NCBI GenBank assembly: GCA_937128505.1 | Contig: CAKZMM010000009.1 | Location: forward strand, 1-59,851 | Reading direction: 5' to 3' | Length of the DNA: 59,851 nucleotides | Origin: an uncultured Thermogutta sp. | Lineage (GTDB): Bacteria; Planctomycetota; Planctomycetia; Pirellulales; Thermoguttaceae | In this document: positions 44,971-54,441 of the stretch, piece after piece | Layout: every line of letters starts with the position of its first letter | Position numbering within the stretch: position 1 is the first letter of the stretch | Made by a program: the position numbers and the translations under genes | The notes under the pieces: model-generated | What the model saw: only the letters and a program-made list of their open reading frames with translations | What the model was told of the DNA's origin: nothing | The model's database searches: none

Positions 44971-45481
44971 GCGGACAGCCGGGTCGCACGAAAAGCTGCC
45001 CCGAAGATGAGATATTTCGACTCTTCTGAACCTCCGCAGGATCGTGTTTCGAGCCATCTATGGTCGCGGACAGTGGCCTCAGCAGTGGGGACGACACCAG
45101 ACGCCGCGCGGAAATCGGAGGAAAAGCTCCCGGGGCTCCCGCCCCAAGTTATTGATATTCGTTACCCCATTGCCCCGGGGAATGGCTCCCCCAGTCGATC
45201 AATCATATCGGTCATATCCACCATTAATCAAAAATCGCGCCGAAACCCGCCATTTGTCAACTTCGGTTAGTCCCCCTTTTCTCGGGCCACTTAAGCCCTG
45301 ACAAATTCATCAAAATTTGCTCCTCTTTTCCCCCTTTTGAAGCACTCCCAAATTTAGTTTTCTTTCAAAACGTGCTTTTAAGCAAACAATTGGCCGCACC
45401 ATCCGAGGAATAGATTACAGTTTGCCAGAAATATTTGTTGAAAACCGACGTTCCCGTTTTTTAGTTTTTTTCGTCGAGTTG
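44971..45481. other. Non-coding stretch before the DUF1559 promoter
   Basis: About 510 bp becoming AT-rich toward 45480. No credible gene and no clear terminator for the upstream GT-C gene. Confidence 0.5.
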
Positions 45482-45511
45482 TTGACGACACCGTGCGGCC
45501 TTATTTATAAT
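45482..45511 (+). promoter_or_regulatory. Strong sigma-70-type promoter of the DUF1559 gene
   Basis: TTGACG (45482-45487), an 18-bp spacer and a perfect TATAAT (45506-45511). It is the best promoter match in the window and implies a transcript starting near 45518, giving a leader of about 210 nt before the ATG at 45732. Confidence 0.8.
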
Positions 45512-45517
45512 CCTTTC

Positions 45518-45731
45518 TTTGTGAGACTGCGGCTTGGGGGGTGTGGCGCCGTTCCCCGACGGGGAGATCGAAAGGCGATCCGGGGAAGACCTCTCGCGCA
45601 GACTCAAGGGCAAGAGGACCTTCATGAGGCGGCATACTCCGCCCAAGGCCGGTAACAGAATTGGTTCTTTTTCGTTTGTCCGTCGTTTCGGGTTTTTTGT
45701 GTCCCGCTCTTTATTCAAAGGAGGGCCGACC
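45518..45731 (+). promoter_or_regulatory. Hairpin-rich 5' leader of the DUF1559 gene
   Basis: Four stems follow each other: TCCCC-GAC-GGGGA (45553-45565), GATCG-AAAGG-CGATC (45566-45580), CCTCT...AGAGG (45590-45617) and GGCGG-CATACT-CCGCC (45628-45643). A U-rich stretch then leads to the ribosome site AAAGGAGG (45717-45724). It matches no riboswitch I can name. It may control stability or translation of an abundant message. Confidence 0.5.
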
Positions 45732-46844
45732 ATGCCTCGAGTTTCCTGTCATCGCATCAGGGGGTTCACTCTGGTAGAGCTTTTGGTGGTGATTGCGATT
45801 ATCGGGATTTTGATCGCGCTTCTTTTACCGGCGGTCCAAGCGGCTCGCGAAGCCGCCCGGCGTTCTCAGTGCGTTAATCACTTGAAGCAGCTCACCTTGG
45901 CCTTGCACAACTATCACGACGTGTACAAAGTATTCGTGTATCGAAGCGGAGGCACCTTGCCGGGGGCTCCGTTCAATTCCGGGCGTCGAGCGGGCTTCGT
46001 GTCGCTGCTGCCATTCATGGAGCAGACCCCGATGTGGGAGAGCATTCGGGCAGGTGATCCGGCAAGTGGCATCCCGCCTGAGGGTCCCACCCCTTGGTCG
46101 AGCTGGGCACCCTGGAACATTTCTCCCCCGATTCTTAAGTGCCCGTCCGATAACGGTTACCCCACTGCCTCTGGGCCGTATAACAGCTACGCCTTCAGCA
46201 TGGGTGATGTGGCGGAAAGTTTGATGGACGGCTTTGGCAGCCCGCGCCGGGCGCGGGGAATTTTCGCGACCCGCCCGAGTACCACCACGACGCACGTGAT
46301 GTACAGCATGGCGGATGTGCTCGACGGGACCAGCAACACGGTTGCGTTCAGCGAACGGCTCTGCCAGCAGAACACGCCGTATCGGGCGATGGATCCTGTC
46401 TCCATCTCGGGTCAAACGGTTGAGCATGTCCTGGGTGTTCATCAACGAGTAACTGGGATTGTGCAGAACCCGGCATTGTGCTTTACGGTGAGCGACGGTC
46501 GTTACTTTGTTGCCGGCACGCTTGTGCAGTGCCGATTCGGGATTCGTTGGACGGACGCCCAACCCATGTACTGTGCCTTTAACACGGTACTGCCGCCCAA
46601 TGCTCCGGCCTGTTGCGATGGTGGGCAGTATGGCGATTCGCACCACTGCGTCCTGCCCCCGGCGAGCCGGCATCCCGGTGGAGTGAACGCCTCATTTGTC
46701 GATGGCTCGGTGCGGTTTATCAGCAACTCCATCGACACAGGAACCCTGAGCGTTTACCAGCCGGAAACGGGTCCCTCGCGCTACGGTGTTTGGGGTGCCT
46801 TGGGCTCGCGAGCTGGGGGTGAAGCCGTCAGCGTGCCGAATTAA
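45732..46844 (+). CDS. DUF1559 prepilin-like protein with H-X9-DG motif
   Basis: This 370-residue protein has a type IV prepilin leader: the processing site falls at RG/FTLVE (Gly11/Phe12, with Glu at +5), followed by a hydrophobic helix ([20 protein letters not shown]) and the family segment [18 protein letters not shown]. The globular part is the DUF1559 (SBP_bac_10-like) domain, ending with an exact H-X9-DG motif (His in [19 protein letters not shown]). Planctomycetes hold dozens of such genes; they are thought to be pseudopilin-like surface proteins. AAAGGAGG lies 7 nt before the ATG at 45732. An in-frame ATG at 45624 has a weaker site and would bury the leader. The strong promoter and structured leader suggest high expression. 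A transthyretin-like lipoprotein follows, a common pairing. Confidence 0.95.
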   Translation: MPRVSCHRIRGFTLVELLVVIAIIGILIALLLPAVQAAREAARRSQCVNHLKQLTLALHNYHDVYKVFVYRSGGTLPGAPFNSGRRAGFVSLLPFMEQTPMWESIRAGDPASGIPPEGPTPWSSWAPWNISPPILKCPSDNGYPTASGPYNSYAFSMGDVAESLMDGFGSPRRARGIFATRPSTTTTHVMYSMADVLDGTSNTVAFSERLCQQNTPYRAMDPVSISGQTVEHVLGVHQRVTGIVQNPALCFTVSDGRYFVAGTLVQCRFGIRWTDAQPMYCAFNTVLPPNAPACCDGGQYGDSHHCVLPPASRHPGGVNASFVDGSVRFISNSIDTGTLSVYQPETGPSRYGVWGALGSRAGGEAVSVPN

Positions 46845-47472
46845 GCCCGGGATGGATTGAATAGCCTCGGTATAAACTCCGACGCAGGTCTACCGCTAAT
46901 AAGTAGCCAGTGCGCTGATTGGCAGGAGATGCCAGATCCCGCACGCGAATATTTCGGGGTCAGTTGAGCGGCTGCCCCTTGAGTCCGTTAGGACAGAGGG
47001 GGTTGCGCGGCTGATTGGCGGTCGAAAAAGTCTGGCCCGGGCCAGATTTCAGTCCTTCCGGGTCAGGTTTCAGTCCTTCCAAGGTCCAACTGTTGCCCGG
47101 ATTTAATTTTTAATTGGCGGTCGCAACGCGCCAGGTTATGTGAAGACGGAGGTCACGACTGAGCGGCTCATCGTAATTCCGGTTCCTTACGAACTTCATG
47201 AGCCCGGTTCGTTATAAGCTCGGTGTGTTGGCGTTCCCGTGAGTAACTTGGCTCGCGCAGCGTCAGATATGATTCAGTGTGTTGATCTGGAGCAGGGGGC
47301 CGGTAAAAGCTGCTCGCCATGAAATGGGCGGGCAGCAGGTGGGCAAAGCGCGACGTTTGTAGGGTTGTCCATCACGCCTCCATAACGCGCCGGTCGTGTG
47401 CCTTCGGTGCATGGCTCAAAAACGGAAATGGCCCGTAAAGCGTAAAAACCGAATCGAAGGAGGGTTTTCGAA
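46845..47472. other. Intergenic stretch with repeats and a palindrome
   Basis: About 630 bp without a gene. Besides the palindrome at 47031-47046, it holds CAGATTTCAGTCCTTCC at 47043 with a one-mismatch copy at 47064. ATTGGCGGTCG occurs at 47014 and again near 47112. Confidence 0.55.
47031..47049 (+). terminator. Perfect 16-bp palindrome followed by TTT
   Basis: TCTGGCCCGGGCCAGA is fully self-complementary and followed by TTTC. It lies 190 bp after the DUF1559 stop codon. It could terminate that transcript, although the T tract is short, or be a protein-binding palindrome. Confidence 0.4.
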
Positions 47473-47970
47473 ATGAGTAAACCTTGGATTGCTGCCGGTT
47501 GCTTACTCGCTTTGGGAATCTGGGCGTTAGCATTAGGCCCCGGTTGTGGAGGGGGCGGTTCGGCCAACACTGTTCCCGTCACTGGAACGGTGACCTACAA
47601 CAATCAACCCGTGGAAGGGGCGGTGGTTTCTTTCATCCCCGTCCGCGAGGGTCAAAGCGCAATCGGCAAAACCAACGCCTCAGGACGCTACACCATGCGA
47701 ACTGCGCAAAGCGACGGTGTCGTGCCCGGCCAGTACCGCGTGAAAATCGAAAAGTTTGAAGGCGGAGAACGAGCCACCGGCCCATCCGGCCCCACGGTCG
47801 AAGAGTATCCAGCCGATTATGCCGAAACAGAAGCCCAGGCCGGTGCAGCCCCCACGCCAGCCCCCAAGCATTTGCTTCCTGCAAAGTATGCCGATCCGAC
47901 CACCTCGGGTTTCACCGTAACAGTCAGCTCCGGCCAACAGAATACTTTCGATTTCGCTCTGACGGACTAG
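47473..47970 (+). CDS. Lipoprotein with carboxypeptidase-regulatory-like domain
   Basis: This 165-residue protein has a lipoprotein signal (LLALGIWALALGPGC, lipid Cys25) and a short Gly linker. A beta-sandwich domain of the transthyretin/carboxypeptidase-regulatory type follows: VPVTGTVTYNNQPVEGAVVS, GKTNASGRYTMRT, GVVPGQYRVKIEK, ending FTVTVSSGQQNTFDFAL. Such proteins commonly sit next to DUF1559 genes in planctomycetes and may bind surface structures. GAAGGAGG lies 9 nt before the ATG. It has its own 500-bp upstream region, so it may be transcribed separately from the DUF1559 gene. Confidence 0.9.
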   Translation: MSKPWIAAGCLLALGIWALALGPGCGGGGSANTVPVTGTVTYNNQPVEGAVVSFIPVREGQSAIGKTNASGRYTMRTAQSDGVVPGQYRVKIEKFEGGERATGPSGPTVEEYPADYAETEAQAGAAPTPAPKHLLPAKYADPTTSGFTVTVSSGQQNTFDFALTD

Positions 47971-48166
47971 CGACCGGTAGCCGTATAGCCGCAAGCCGTT
48001 CCGCGCAAATAGTGCCCTTCTCGGCGACGGCTTGCGCCGCGGGCTGAAAAGCCGGCAAGTGGTGCGCGGGTATCAATCGCGAATAAACGAGTTTCGGACA
48101 ATCCGCACCGGTTTTTCGGGCGAGCCCGGTACTATTTTTCAACCTTAAACAGTCACAAACCGCCTT

Positions 48167-48604
48167 TCAACGGTCGAATCCCGTTGCGCCCGAGGTCGGA
48201 CCTACAGATCTGACCTCACCCAATTGAAACGGCGTTTCCACCGTAAGCGGTTTCTGCCGGTGCAAAAAGACGCGGATGCGGACCAGCCAGAGGATTTTCA
48301 CAATCGCGCCCTGGTAGCTTAAAGGTCCGGCAGGAAGTACGGTGCTAAAACGGCCGGGCTGACGCGGGTCCAGCCAATCTCCCAGCTCTGTGGCATATCG
48401 CCAGAGGGCATGGGTGCCGGTATCGGTCTCGCCCTTTCCCTCCGTCCGCCACAACACGCTTACTTCCAAGCCCTCCAGGTCCCGTCGGCTAATCCCCTCC
48501 AGGCGATACTCTCCAGAGAGGGTTTCCCCCGGTTGGTACACGCCATCATGGCGGTCCAAACGCAGAATTACGCGCGGTTGATCGGCCAAAGCTCGTGTGC
48601 TCAT
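48167..48604 (-). CDS. Arrestin-like-fold protein coupled to the DUF3592 gene
   Basis: This 145-residue protein reads PRVILRLDRHDGVYQPGETL and SGEYRLEGISRRDLEGLEVS near its start, then VLWRTEGKGETDTGTHALWR, and ends as a beta-rich domain. The YQPGETLSGEY pattern is typical of the first strands of arrestin-like sandwiches. It resembles the C-terminal part of its upstream neighbour (PFLPGQEYQLFISQSGRLKL). Its ATG overlaps the upstream stop codon by one base (TGATG), so translation is coupled. I see no signal peptide in this form; a longer frame to 48703 would run inside the upstream gene. It probably acts in complex with the DUF3592 protein. The function is not known. Confidence 0.75.
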   Translation of the reverse strand: MSTRALADQPRVILRLDRHDGVYQPGETLSGEYRLEGISRRDLEGLEVSVLWRTEGKGETDTGTHALWRYATELGDWLDPRQPGRFSTVLPAGPLSYQGAIVKILWLVRIRVFLHRQKPLTVETPFQLGEVRSVGPTSGATGFDR

Positions 48605-49914
48605 CAGGCACCCGTCCCCACTCCCGGGGGGTAAACCGCCAAGAAAAAAACCCGCCGCAAACACGGCGAACCTTCGGAACTTCCGCTGACCACGATGGAC
48701 CAACGAATCTCATTGTGGGCAGACCTGAAGGAATGCATGGCCCCTGCCGGCATGCTCACGGGAAAAAGGGCCTCGAAAGGAACCCCCATTTCGATTTGGA
48801 AAGCCTCGCGCCGAAGAATCGGCACCGATACCACGCACCGGGATTCCACGCGAACTTCGGTCCCCTGACAGTACATGGCCCGTTCGTCACAGACCAACTG
48901 AACCTCCAGACAATCGAGCTTTAATCGGCCCGATTGCGAGATGAAAAGCTGATACTCTTGTCCGGGAAGAAATGGTTGCTGCGAGACCTCAAGCACCGTG
49001 GGACCGACCATCGTTTGGGCCCACACCTGGCGAAGCCACCAAACGGCCCAAAAAATTCCAACCGCAAGTAAAGCCGCGACAAAACCCACGTACACCCAAT
49101 CGGGCCGCCCCCGAACCACCCCCTGGATCGCAAACCCGGCGAGCATCACACTCAAGCCGTTCCACAACAGGCAACCCGCCCCGAATGCCCCGAGGGTCCA
49201 AAGCCCACCGGAGCTGACCGGCAGTCGCACCGCCAACCGGGTGCCTGGACTTTCCTGCGGGGTAATGGCTTTCGGGAGCGTGGCCAATAAAGTTCCGTTA
49301 GGGGAATCTCCATCCGGTCGCCTGCGACGCAGAGGTTCCCTATTCAAAACCGCTCCCAACCACCCGCCGAAAAGGCCCAGATAGGTCAGCCCGGCAATTC
49401 CCAAGAGTAAAAAAGAAATAGGGACCAACCCCACCACCCAAATCCACCAGGGAATCCCCCGCACCAAGACGGCCTTTGCCGGATTTTCCGGATCGTAGTA
49501 AATACGGTAAGATCGGCCCGGCTGAACCGAACGTAAGATCCGTAGCGCCTGGCGTCGTTCGGCTAAGAATCCGTTGCCTGCTAACGTCTGAACATCATAA
49601 GTCCAAATTTGGTAAGTGGTCCCCCCCAGCTCATATTCGATGAAAATCTCGGGTCGAAAGAGACGGTTTTCCCCGTCGGCTTGCTCGGCAATTCTGGTAT
49701 CAAGTACCCGGGCCCAATGCGGCCGAAATTGGTGGGTTGCACGCCAATATGGCCATAAGTAACCGACGACGATTATTAAAACACCGATAATTCCAATTAC
49801 GATCAAAGAAGTAAAGAAAGCTGCCTCAATGACGAACGCAACCCGGGGCGATACCGTCCGCCGGTGTCCCCGTTTTTTCTCGAATATCCTGAGCCAAAAC
49901 CGACGCCGACCCAC
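48604..49914 (-). CDS. DUF3592 membrane protein with C-terminal arrestin-like region
   Basis: This 436-residue membrane protein has a first membrane segment at about 28-53 (IEAAFFTSLIVIGIIGVLII). An extracytoplasmic DUF3592 domain follows (ARVLDTRIAEQ, RPEIFIEYELGGTTYQIW, GRSYRIYYDPENPAKAVL), then a pair of segments (WWIWVVGLVPISFLLLGIAG; WLGAVL) and another pair (LWTLGAFGAGCLLWNGLSVM; VYVGFVAALLAVGIFWAVWW). The C-terminus is a beta-rich arrestin-like region (VLEVSQQPFLPGQEYQLF to SIVVSG). The start is a GTG at 49914 with a weak upstream site. It is translationally coupled to the small arrestin-like gene behind it. DUF3592 has no assigned reaction. The repeated beta domains suggest a membrane-bound protein-binding assembly. 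Confidence 0.8.
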   Translation of the reverse strand: MGRRRFWLRIFEKKRGHRRTVSPRVAFVIEAAFFTSLIVIGIIGVLIIVVGYLWPYWRATHQFRPHWARVLDTRIAEQADGENRLFRPEIFIEYELGGTTYQIWTYDVQTLAGNGFLAERRQALRILRSVQPGRSYRIYYDPENPAKAVLVRGIPWWIWVVGLVPISFLLLGIAGLTYLGLFGGWLGAVLNREPLRRRRPDGDSPNGTLLATLPKAITPQESPGTRLAVRLPVSSGGLWTLGAFGAGCLLWNGLSVMLAGFAIQGVVRGRPDWVYVGFVAALLAVGIFWAVWWLRQVWAQTMVGPTVLEVSQQPFLPGQEYQLFISQSGRLKLDCLEVQLVCDERAMYCQGTEVRVESRCVVSVPILRREAFQIEMGVPFEALFPVSMPAGAMHSFRSAHNEIRWSIVVSGSSEGSPCLRRVFFLAVYPPGVGTGA

Positions 49915-50732
49915 GATCCCAACCCCGTCAATATTGTCTCGGCCGGAATTCTCTCGCCCGCATAAATGTCGCTAACTCCGTAGTGGCCCCAAAATCTGCA
50001 AGCAAATTTTCCGGCACAATCCTGGCGTCGTGAAATCCGCTCATTCCGGTCGATCGCGCCCTCAAGGACCGATCTTTTTTTTTCAAAAAAACCTTCTCTT
50101 TTGTTTCCGATTTGTTTCCGACAAAAAACCAGAAATTCAAACCATCCGTTAAGAATCAAGGGATTGAAACCGTCCTTTAGCGAAGAAATAAACTTTCGAA
50201 CGGCTCAACGCAAATTCTAATATACCGAGGGCAACTTCCGCTGCGAAAGCACCCCAATGCCGAGCCTTTTCTTCCGAAAGTTGTGCTTTCCCTAGCGGGG
50301 AAACCGCGCAAAGTTCTACTTGCGACAGCATTTTTGCCCCGCGTCCTTCACTGTCTTATCTTTAATCACACAACTCTCTTTAGATCTCCCAACTTCCTGA
50401 GTTGCCGGAGTCTTCCCGTTATACCCAAGCCACCGGTTGTTACTCACCTACTGGGGCCTATTCCGCCTTCTTGTAGGTAACGATATGTGTCCGTTTTTGT
50501 GCGTCGTACAGCTTATGCCTGGATCAGCCCCCTGTAACCAAGGGAGCCGGGGCCAAATTGGGGGGGCTGCAAAAAACAAATGCTGGCCCAAAGAATTGCA
50601 GCAACCTATTGCTGACCGGTATCTTGAACCGGTGAAGTAAGAGCAGCTCACACGAGGGAAAACAAGAGGGAGCAAGACCGAGGGCAATCACTTGGTGGGC
50701 GAAACAACGAATTACCCGTGGAGAAGCGCTAA
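49915..50732. other. Non-coding stretch between divergent genes, about 820 bp
   Basis: This should hold promoters for the DUF3592 gene (minus) and the 151-residue protein (plus). No clear promoter, RNA or gene is seen. An A/T run of 9 T lies near 50075. Confidence 0.5.
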
Positions 50733-51188
50733 ATGCCGAAGGAGTTTCGTCACAAAGGGCTCGGGTTCCTTTACCCCGATAACTGGGTTTTGGACGAAGA
50801 AGAATGGCTGGCCGGCCATCGCTCCGTGACGGTCCACGCCCCAGGAGGTGGCTTCTGGAGCGTGGCTTTCTACCCGCCGGAGACCGATCCTCAGGAATTG
50901 GCCCAAACTGCCGTGAGGACCATGCAATCAGAGTATAAAGGAGTCGAAGCAGAAACAGTCCAAGAAACGGTCGCGGAGCGCGAGTTGATCGGTTACGACT
51001 TTGCCTTCTTCTATCTCGATTTCATTGTCGCAGCAAAAATCCGTTGTATCCGTACCGATCGATTTACCCTCGCCGTTTTTTGTCAAGCAGAGGATCGCGA
51101 GTTCGAGACGATTGGACCGGTCTTTCAGGCCATGACCACAAGCCTTGTGCAGAGCATCCGTCCGCTCCGCTACGATTGGCCTGACTAG
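50733..51188 (+). CDS. Conserved-looking protein of unknown function, 151 aa
   Basis: This soluble protein has no signal peptide or membrane segment. It starts FRHKGLGFLYPDNWVLDEEE and continues SVTVHAPGGGFWSVAFYPPE, LAQTAVRTMQSEYKGVEAET, LIGYDFAFFYLDFIVAAKIR and TLAVFCQAEDREFETIGPVF. The alternating beta pattern and the opening 'F...YP..W' recall small PsbP/DUF1795-like folds, but I cannot assign it. GGAG lies 9 nt before the ATG. Codon use matches its neighbours. It converges with the exonuclease gene. The function is unknown. Confidence 0.8.
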   Translation: MPKEFRHKGLGFLYPDNWVLDEEEWLAGHRSVTVHAPGGGFWSVAFYPPETDPQELAQTAVRTMQSEYKGVEAETVQETVAERELIGYDFAFFYLDFIVAAKIRCIRTDRFTLAVFCQAEDREFETIGPVFQAMTTSLVQSIRPLRYDWPD

Positions 51189-51330
51189 CCGCCGGCGGCC
51201 TTAAGCGCTACTCTGGATCAGCCACAAGATGCCTTGTCGCCCAGCGAGCCAAGCCATTCTCGTCTTTAGAGGCTCCCCAGCCGCCGCATCACTGCCGTAA
51301 AAAGCCGCAATAGTCCCAGTTAGGATCCGC

Positions 51331-52158
51331 TCAGCCTGCGATGGATTCCCAAGGATTCACCCAAGTACCCCAGTGGGCAAGGTACATTCGGTAACCGGGC
51401 ACTTGATCGGCCCGAGATTCCAGGAATGCCCGAGCTTCCCGGACCCTTTCTTGCTCGGTGGCCAGATCCAATTCTCCCACCAAAACCCGGGTTCGCAAAA
51501 ACACGAAATACGTGTCCAAGACATCGCAACGGCAGTAGTCGTTGATCCGATCCAATTGTCCGGCAAAATAAAGGTCCTGGACCATGTGCCCCTCAATCTC
51601 CATTTTGCCGGGCTTACCTAGTAGATTGGCCACGAGGTTTAACCCGCCGTTGAAACGCGCCGAACCAAAGTTGGTCAAAAGGTCGCACAGGTCCAGATGC
51701 GCTTGGGTATTGTAGCGATTTCGCGGCTGATCCATCGCGCGGAGGTTGCTGTCGAACCACCCCGGCACACTTACGCCGTAGCGAAAAGCCGCCAGCTCCA
51801 GGAGCGGAATATCGAAGGCGCGGCCGTTAAAGCTCACCAGGGTAGGCCGCCGATAGGCCTCCCAACCTCGCCAGAAGGTCTGGGTGATGACCGGCGGTCG
51901 ATAGTTCGGCTCGTCGAGCACCACTAAATCCACAAGGCGAAAATCGGCAGTAACCTTGGCAATGGCCACGGCAACCGGCACCTGAAAAGTGTAGGGGATG
52001 AAATCGCTATCGTATTTCTCCATCAGTTCGGCCCGGTAGCGGCGCACCGCTTCCTCCCCCGAAAGGTTTTGCCCCGGGTATCGCAATCGGGCCACAAGCT
52101 CCGGATCGGCCACACTTTCTACATCGAAAACCAAATACCGGATCGCCGTTCCGTTCAT
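51331..52158 (-). CDS. DEDDy-type 3'-5' exonuclease (PolB-like)
   Basis: This 275-residue protein belongs to the predicted 3'-5' exonuclease family related to the proofreading domain of B-family polymerases. The DEDDy acidic residues are visible: Asp12 and Glu14 in VFDVESVADP, an Asp in VSFNGRAFDIPLLEL, and Tyr and Asp in the YCRCDVLDTYFVFLR motif. HLDLCDLLTNFG lies between. GAGGA lies 8 nt before the ATG at 52158, so I reject the start 15 bp upstream. It would degrade DNA or RNA from the 3' end with two metal ions. No repair operon partner is present. Confidence 0.9.
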   Translation of the reverse strand: MNGTAIRYLVFDVESVADPELVARLRYPGQNLSGEEAVRRYRAELMEKYDSDFIPYTFQVPVAVAIAKVTADFRLVDLVVLDEPNYRPPVITQTFWRGWEAYRRPTLVSFNGRAFDIPLLELAAFRYGVSVPGWFDSNLRAMDQPRNRYNTQAHLDLCDLLTNFGSARFNGGLNLVANLLGKPGKMEIEGHMVQDLYFAGQLDRINDYCRCDVLDTYFVFLRTRVLVGELDLATEQERVREARAFLESRADQVPGYRMYLAHWGTWVNPWESIAG

Positions 52159-53056
52159 GAGAGTCTTCCTCACGGCGTGCCCAGTCAGCCCAAAATCGCA
52201 TGATACAGGACCGGCGCCCTAGCCCAGGAAACCGGTGGCGAAATGCCGAATCTCAGGGTGGCAAGCACTTCGGGAAGGGTGGGCTCAAGCGCGGACAACA
52301 CTCGCAGGGGTATGCCCCGGAAGCCGAAATCCAAATCGCTGCGGCAGGCGGCTGTGCATCTAGCGCCTCAGTGTACTAACGTGAAGATTTGCCGAGCCGG
52401 CCCCGGCGCAGCAGGCAAAACTCCACCGATTCGGATGGCTGCGCGCTATCGCGGCCGTGGCTTAAAAGACGCCTCCGTCTCTTTAACGAATCCTCCTTCC
52501 CAAGCCCTTCCCGAAGAGCTTCATCCGCGTTTGTGCCATCCATCCTCCTATGGTGCTATCTATCCTATTTCTTAGTGGCTCGATACGTAGTTTCATAGTG
52601 GTTCGATACGTAGCCGGATAGGGAATGGATCGAAAAAAGATGCGGAGGGAGAAAGATGATATTGACAGAGATATTTTAGAGATATTTTGGAAGATACTTT
52701 GGATGATGAGAGAAAACCCGGAGCACAGGCCGAAAAAGGGCAGGAAAAAATCAACTCCGTTCTCTCCGGGCAGAAAAATAGGGGGGAAAGCCGCGCGGTT
52801 AAGAGGGTCCGTTTAGGATCTGGCAGATTCTTGAGAGCACAAGAGGCAGATTGTTGAGACCCTATAAGATTTCGGCTCAAGATTCTCGGCTCAAGCCCAC
52901 AGGTTTTCAAAAAGGTTAGCAGCCGAATCGCCCGTTGTGTTTCTTAGTTTCCCAATTGAAGCGTTTTGGGAAAAAAGCTCGAAAAAACAAATGAGGCTAG
53001 GGGCCGAGAATTCCTGATAAGTCCTTGGCCGAGTCAAAAACAATTCCTTTGTCGGG
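52159..53056. other. Non-coding stretch, about 900 bp
   Basis: No credible gene. A repeat pair TAGTGGCTCGATACGTAG / TAGTGGTTCGATACGTAG lies at 52573 and 52596. An AT-rich purine segment follows near 52630-52760. Confidence 0.55.
52573..52613. repeat. 18-bp direct repeat pair, period 23
   Basis: TAGTGGCTCGATACGTAG at 52573-52590 and TAGTGGTTCGATACGTAG at 52596-52613 differ at one base and are separated by TTTCA. Confidence 0.85.
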
Positions 53057-53608
53057 TCAAATCGCCCCGGATTCATCCGAATCGGATTCTGCTAAATCCG
53101 CAAGCTTTGCAATCCGCTCGAGGAGCCGGACCTGCTCGCGGAGCAAGCGGATATCGGCAAAACCCGCGGAGGACGATTCTTTTGGATCTGCGCCAAAGGC
53201 CGCAACCGTTGCCCCCTCCTCGGCAAGCGCCAAACGCCGTCGGCAATGGGCCAGAAGATCCAGCGGTCGATCCTCGGGGATACCCGCGGCATGCCACTGG
53301 CTGCGGAGCCGGGTCAAGAGCTGAACTTGTTCCTCCGTAACTAGTCCCAGATCCCGAAGCGTTTGGGCAAGCTTGGCCAGCTCATCGGCCGTGATATGTC
53401 GCAGGTCGTACCGCCGGGCCAACTTTTGCAAAACCTGGAGTCTGTCTGGGGCAATTGCCGCCGAGAGATCTCCGGTATCCGATGCAGGCTCCGCTTCGGC
53501 GGTGGGTTTTTGTGCGGACTGAGCCGAGTTTCCCCACCGGCTCAATACGCTTAGAACTTGCTGGGCCCCAACGGCCGATAGCAAACCGAGAACACCTGCC
53601 GGGATCAT
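53057..53608 (-). CDS. Protein of unknown function, 183 aa
   Basis: A short hydrophobic start (MIPAGVLGLLSAVGAQQVLS) leads into an Ala/Glu-rich linker and then two helix-rich blocks, LQVLQKLARRYDLRHITADE with LAKLAQTLRDLGLVTEEQVQ and a later LLREQVRLLERIAKLADLAE that looks like a short coiled coil. The first block resembles a small helical regulatory domain but I cannot name the family. GGAG lies 12 nt before the ATG, slightly far. Flanking DNA on both sides is non-coding. The function is unknown. Confidence 0.7.
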   Translation of the reverse strand: MIPAGVLGLLSAVGAQQVLSVLSRWGNSAQSAQKPTAEAEPASDTGDLSAAIAPDRLQVLQKLARRYDLRHITADELAKLAQTLRDLGLVTEEQVQLLTRLRSQWHAAGIPEDRPLDLLAHCRRRLALAEEGATVAAFGADPKESSSAGFADIRLLREQVRLLERIAKLADLAESDSDESGAI

Positions 53609-53852
53609 CTCAGAATCTTCTCCCGCTTCATCCGAGGGTAGTGGACTTCTCCGCCCGATTTCCTGGCTTAATTTCGGAAGGGATGGCAGTACCGCATGGG
53701 GATCTCGCCTGAATGGCTCACTTGACGGCTGCGAAAAGATACGTGGCGTTGGCTCTGAAAACCTTTGCCCTTACCCTCACGACGTTTAGCGTTAGCTTTC
53801 GGCGGGCGAGAGTCTCGAGAGTCTTCCCTCGACCTTTCGGGCCCCATATCCG

Positions 53853-53893
53853 GAAGTAGCCCAAAAAGATCTTTAGAAGTAGCCCAAAACGAT
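53853..53893. repeat. 18-bp direct repeat pair, period 23
   Basis: GAAGTAGCCCAAAAAGAT (53853) and GAAGTAGCCCAAAACGAT (53876) differ at one base. Confidence 0.8.
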
Positions 53894-54296
53894 TTTAGGA
53901 TAAGTGCGGCTTCAATTCTCAACCGCTTCGCCTATCCGGCAAAGCACAAGCCAATTGACAAAAAAGTTATGCCGTTCGGGAGGAATACGGAGACTCCTTT
54001 AGCAGAGTTTCGTCGTAACCCTTGACCTTAAAGCCACTTAAGAGATTCAGTGGTTTGCCGCCCCTTGAAGTAACTCTATGACTCATCCCTGAGCCCGGCC
54101 CTCAAGATCTCCGGCAGAATCTGCGGCAAAAAGTGCAGGATTGTGGCAAAAAAAGCCGGTTTCACCCATTTCGTTCTTCCGTTCAGGAGACACTCCCCTT
54201 TTAGAAGTAAACCCCCTTCCGAGAGTAATTTGAAGGGCGAAAAGGTTCGGGGTTCCGGGGTTCCTCGGAACGTGCCGCAGCGGAGAAGGAGGCCGA

Positions 54297-54441
54297 CCGG
54301 CGAGCGGGATCCTATCCTCTAGGGGGTATGGCTGTGACCACAGACGAAGGGAAACACACACGCGAGGGGTAACCTATCCTCCAGAGGCTACGGCTTTGAC
54401 ATAAACGGAATGAAACGCACCGGCGGACGGAATCCTCTTTA
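54297..54441. repeat. Degenerate repeat, about 62-bp unit, 2.3 copies
   Basis: CCTATCCTCTAGGGGGTATG GCTGTGAC at 54311 recurs as CCTATCCTCCAGAGGCTACG GCTTTGAC at 54373. The flanking GAAGGGAAACACACACGCGAG and GGAATGAAACGCACCGGCGG segments also align, and a partial third copy follows near 54423. Confidence 0.7.

Noticed and set aside
45825-46673. 282-codon minus-strand frame over the DUF1559 gene
   Set aside because: Antisense shadow of a gene with clear prepilin and H-X9-DG motifs.
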